Positions 61,330-64,000 of a stretch of DNA of 64,000 nt are shown piece by piece; positions within the stretch are counted from its first letter, which is position 1, and each line of letters begins with the position of its first letter. The notes under the pieces are model-generated. The model was not told the DNA's origin. It did no database searches and saw only the letters and a program-made list of their open reading frames with translations. The stretch lies in contig NC_065407.1 of the NCBI RefSeq assembly GCF_024362695.1, forward strand, positions 5,456,001-5,520,000, in the 5' to 3' direction. The translations under genes and the position numbers were made by a program. The DNA comes from Pectinophora gossypiella. Lineage: Eukaryota > Arthropoda > Insecta > Lepidoptera > Gelechiidae.

Positions 61330-62380
61330 AACTCTAAGATCAGTCTAATGAATAATTATGATCTCGTAACTGTTTGGTTACATAAATGGAAATATATAGA
61401 TCTACGAAAATGGAAAAAATAATTCTACTTCCACAACTAGTTACAAAACAGTGAAAGAAAAATATTTTCTCGTAACTAGTTAGGTAAATATAGTTACCAA
61501 CGTGGACGAAGGCATTTAAAGACTTTTAGGAACCAACTGCAGGTAATAAAGTTGCTTTACGTTGGAAAGCTAGAACTGCATACATTTTCGTGACGCATCC
61601 GCGGTGGTATCATCATGGTGTTCTAGTGAAAGAGAGGCTTAATACAAGACGTCAGCAGTTCGTTCTGAGATCCGCAGTTGTTTTACTTTGATGGGTTTGC
61701 TCTTGGCCCCAGATTTACCCGAAGGCATTGACGAGGCCTAAGAAGGTGCACTGGTACTCCCGCGCTCAGATGGAACGCAGAAAGCTGCTTCTGCGATGCT
61801 TCAAGCCCCAAACCAAATACCTACAAGCCTAAACAAGTTCATTATAACTCAAGTGAAAGTATTCCATGTAGCCATAAACAATTTGTTATGCTGCTTCTTA
61901 CTATGAGATTCTATAAATAGAAATCTTAAGACACTAAAAATAGAAATGTTGCTTGATTTTTAATTCGAGAGCATTTCGGTAATGAGTTTTTAGAACATTA
62001 TAGATGGCTGTTCTTCATTTATCTATACCACCAAACCAAGCCCTTGGTTTGATACCTGGGTTAGTAAATTTAGTTTTTTTTTTTGTTTGCTTGTACCAGT
62101 AGAGTTTTGGTAATAGGCTCGCCCGTTCATACATGGGACTTAGATAGAGCTGGCGAGAAGTGGATATGTACTATAAAACTCCGCCTACCCTTTCAGGTAT
62201 ACTTCTACGAGTATAGAGTCGTGATACTATGTTATAAGTTGGCTCCGTTCTTGTCGATTTTATTTCAACAATGAGCAGTGGATAGAGTTAGCTTCGTACA
62301 CCGTTGTAAGGCTTAGAAGAGCAAAAATCTGGTTCAGCTTCACCTTCGATTAACTAGTCCTTTTATTCTTATAACATACA
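61330..62380. other. No gene recognised
   Basis: 61580-61800 is GC-richer ('catccgcggtggtatcatca', 'ctcccgcgctcagatggaac') and may be an old pseudogene or retroelement piece, but no frame is convincing on either strand. Confidence 0.4.
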
Positions 62381-62384
62381 TACA

Positions 62385-62660
62385 TAAACTCATGCCTATT
62401 TCCTACTGGGGCTGGGGTAAGCAGAAACTATATTCCATTTGCTTCGACCCTGACACACTTCTCTTGCTTCCTCCACATTCATCAATCGCTTCATACACGC
62501 ACGCCGATTCAGAGTAGTTCGTACTAAACCTTTTCTAAGGACATCTCTAATTTGGTCAATGTAAGTCCTTTTAGGTCTTCCTCTGCCAGCCGTAGGGCTT
62601 CGCTTTATATATCGCTTTCGCAATTCCATTATCCTTCATCCGCTCTACGTGTTCAAACCA
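62385..62660 (-). mobile_element. LINE C-terminal coding remnant and 3' tail
   Basis: Minus strand: MELRKRYIKR, then GRGRPKRTYIDQI, TLNRRACMKRLMNVEEAREV and CQGRSKW, then the tail 'tgggaaataggcatgagttt' (complement at 62390-62410). The 'GRPKRTYIDQI' and 'R-W/K' spacing is the end of a moth non-LTR ORF2. The catalytic domain is absent. Confidence 0.65.
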
Positions 62661-62664
62661 ATCT

Positions 62665-63830
62665 TACAACCTTTATTCTTATAAAGTTTCTAAATAATAG
62701 TTAAAAAGTTTCACAGATACAATTTTTGTCTACAATAAATAAAACTAATAAGTTGTCATACAAACAACTTTCCGATTCGAGACCATAACAATAAAACGGA
62801 AAATTAAAGATTTCATGTAAGTATCACATTCTGAATACTTATAATTTGAAGTTCGAAAATACAGAGCAAAGTGAAAGTCGCTCTTAATACTGATATTATG
62901 AGTGCAAATCTCGCCGAGAACATGCTTCGCCACATCATTCATATAGAATCGCGTTATGTTACGAGTATTACGACATCGAAACTCGTAATAATAATGTAAG
63001 ACCACGCGGATATCCACGTGCGAATTAGGGATGTCGTGACTCGAATCACTAAAATGAGTCAACTCATTTCATAACGGTAAAAGTGGAAAAAATACAACGT
63101 GAAACGTAGGTATCCCTCATTATACCAACGACTTTATACGACAAATTATAAAAGTTGAAGGAATACAAATTATAACGATTGTTGATGTAGATACCATAAT
63201 ACTTACATCTGTATTTCTATAACACCACATGTTGTACAAACACATGGTTGAAATAAAACATTTCTGTTCTATTCTATTCTGGTGCATATCATCAGCTTGG
63301 TAGTACCTCTGTTAAGTAATGCGACACAAACCAAACTACAAGTACTTGAGTAATAAAATTCAAAAGAATACTTTTTAATTTTTTTTACATGATAATGTAC
63401 TTTACAATTGTTTATAATAATAAAAAACAAAAACCAGATCTTGAAGTCCATTATGTTAGGAGTAGGTACGCGGAGTGTTAATCCGCCACATAATTTAAAA
63501 ATACACCTACGTAAGTGATATACAATTTATAATGATGAATCACTTACTGATATATATCTTACATTACAAGTAACATCTCTTCACCCACTACGTCGTCGGT
63601 GAATGTAAAGAAAGTTTTCATTATGTTTATGCCAATACGAAGGTTTTTAAAATATAATATTACATTTAATGTGCCTGTATTTTCCAACTTACTTACATGT
63701 ATTTTAAATCTTAATTTAATTTACGAACGTAATAATTAGCACGTAATGCTTTGTTAAGGTAATTGAATCAACTTGTATGTGCGTACGTAATTGAGTACCT
63801 ATTATAAAAATATTGATAAAATAACACCAT
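62665..63830. other. No gene recognised
   Basis: AT-rich. 'cattatgttacgagtattac'-like sequence and the minus-strand frames at 62745-63062 and 63269-63451 show no domain. Confidence 0.4.
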
Positions 63831-63835
63831 AACGT

Positions 63836-63910
63836 TCCATCCCCCCTCTCTCTGGTTGATTGAGAGGAAGGTTAGGGCTAGCAGTGGAACTTATACATAG
63901 GCTATTAAAA
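63836..63910 (+). repeat. LINE-type 3' tail, diverged
   Basis: 'ctggttgattgagaggaagg', 'ctagcagtggaacttataca', 'taggctatta': a decayed member of the tail family at 23506. Confidence 0.55.
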
Positions 63911-64000
63911 TGTATGTTACATTTAAGTATCTATGAAGAAATAATATTTATTCCTCAAAAAATAAGCTCATATTTTTTATGAATTTGATGAGCCCCTCTA

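Noticed and set aside
1..64000. CRISPR array, bacterial operon, provirus or intact LTR retrotransposon
   Set aside because: No regularly spaced direct repeats with unique spacers, no paired LTRs with primer-binding sites, and no gag/pol or viral genes were seen.

Overview
This 64 kb window is AT-rich, intron-rich, repeat-dense eukaryotic nuclear DNA, most likely from a moth or butterfly. The evidence is an insect-type gene pair, TTAGG-type repeat tracts, and dozens of tRNA-derived SINEs, LINE 3' tails and palindromic MITEs of the kind that fill lepidopteran introns. No bacterial operon, CRISPR array, virus or intact autonomous transposon was seen. The species cannot be fixed from the sequence alone.

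Two host genes can be assembled exon by exon with consensus splice sites and conserved phase. (1) A MORN4 / retinophilin homologue on the + strand: four coding exons between 8096 and 14545, 156 aa, four MORN repeats and the family's conserved C-terminal block. (2) A very-long-chain fatty acid elongase (ELOVL family) on the - strand: six coding exons between 35129 and 17132, 294 aa, with all the family signatures and a C-terminal K-x-K-x-x ER-retrieval signal. The signal lies on a small terminal exon 8 kb downstream of the previous one. A GC-rich candidate promoter and noncoding first exon lies near 49.5-49.7 kb, so the elongase transcription unit would cover about 33 kb. The two genes are convergent, with their 3' ends about 2 kb apart. 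A hairpin carrying AATAAA on both strands lies between them.

By region: 1-8 kb is transposon territory, with a GC-rich retroposon between TTAGG-type repeats, a MADF-bearing Harbinger-like remnant and a 1.75 kb foldback element. 8-14.7 kb is the MORN4 gene. 14.7-17 kb is intergenic and palindrome-rich. 17-49.7 kb is the elongase gene, whose introns hold SINEs, MITEs, a LINE ORF end, a 445-bp pentanucleotide satellite, a mariner fossil and a near-perfect 100-bp-arm palindrome. 49.7-64 kb is repeat-rich DNA with no host gene recognised. It contains an internally deleted Ginger-like DNA transposon nested inside a MITE, which is itself inside a SINE.

Repeat family names used here (SINE-A, -B, -C, -E, MITE-D, -G, -H, -K, -L, -M) are private labels for sequences that recur within this window; they are not database names. 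Copy boundaries are usually good to about 10 bases.
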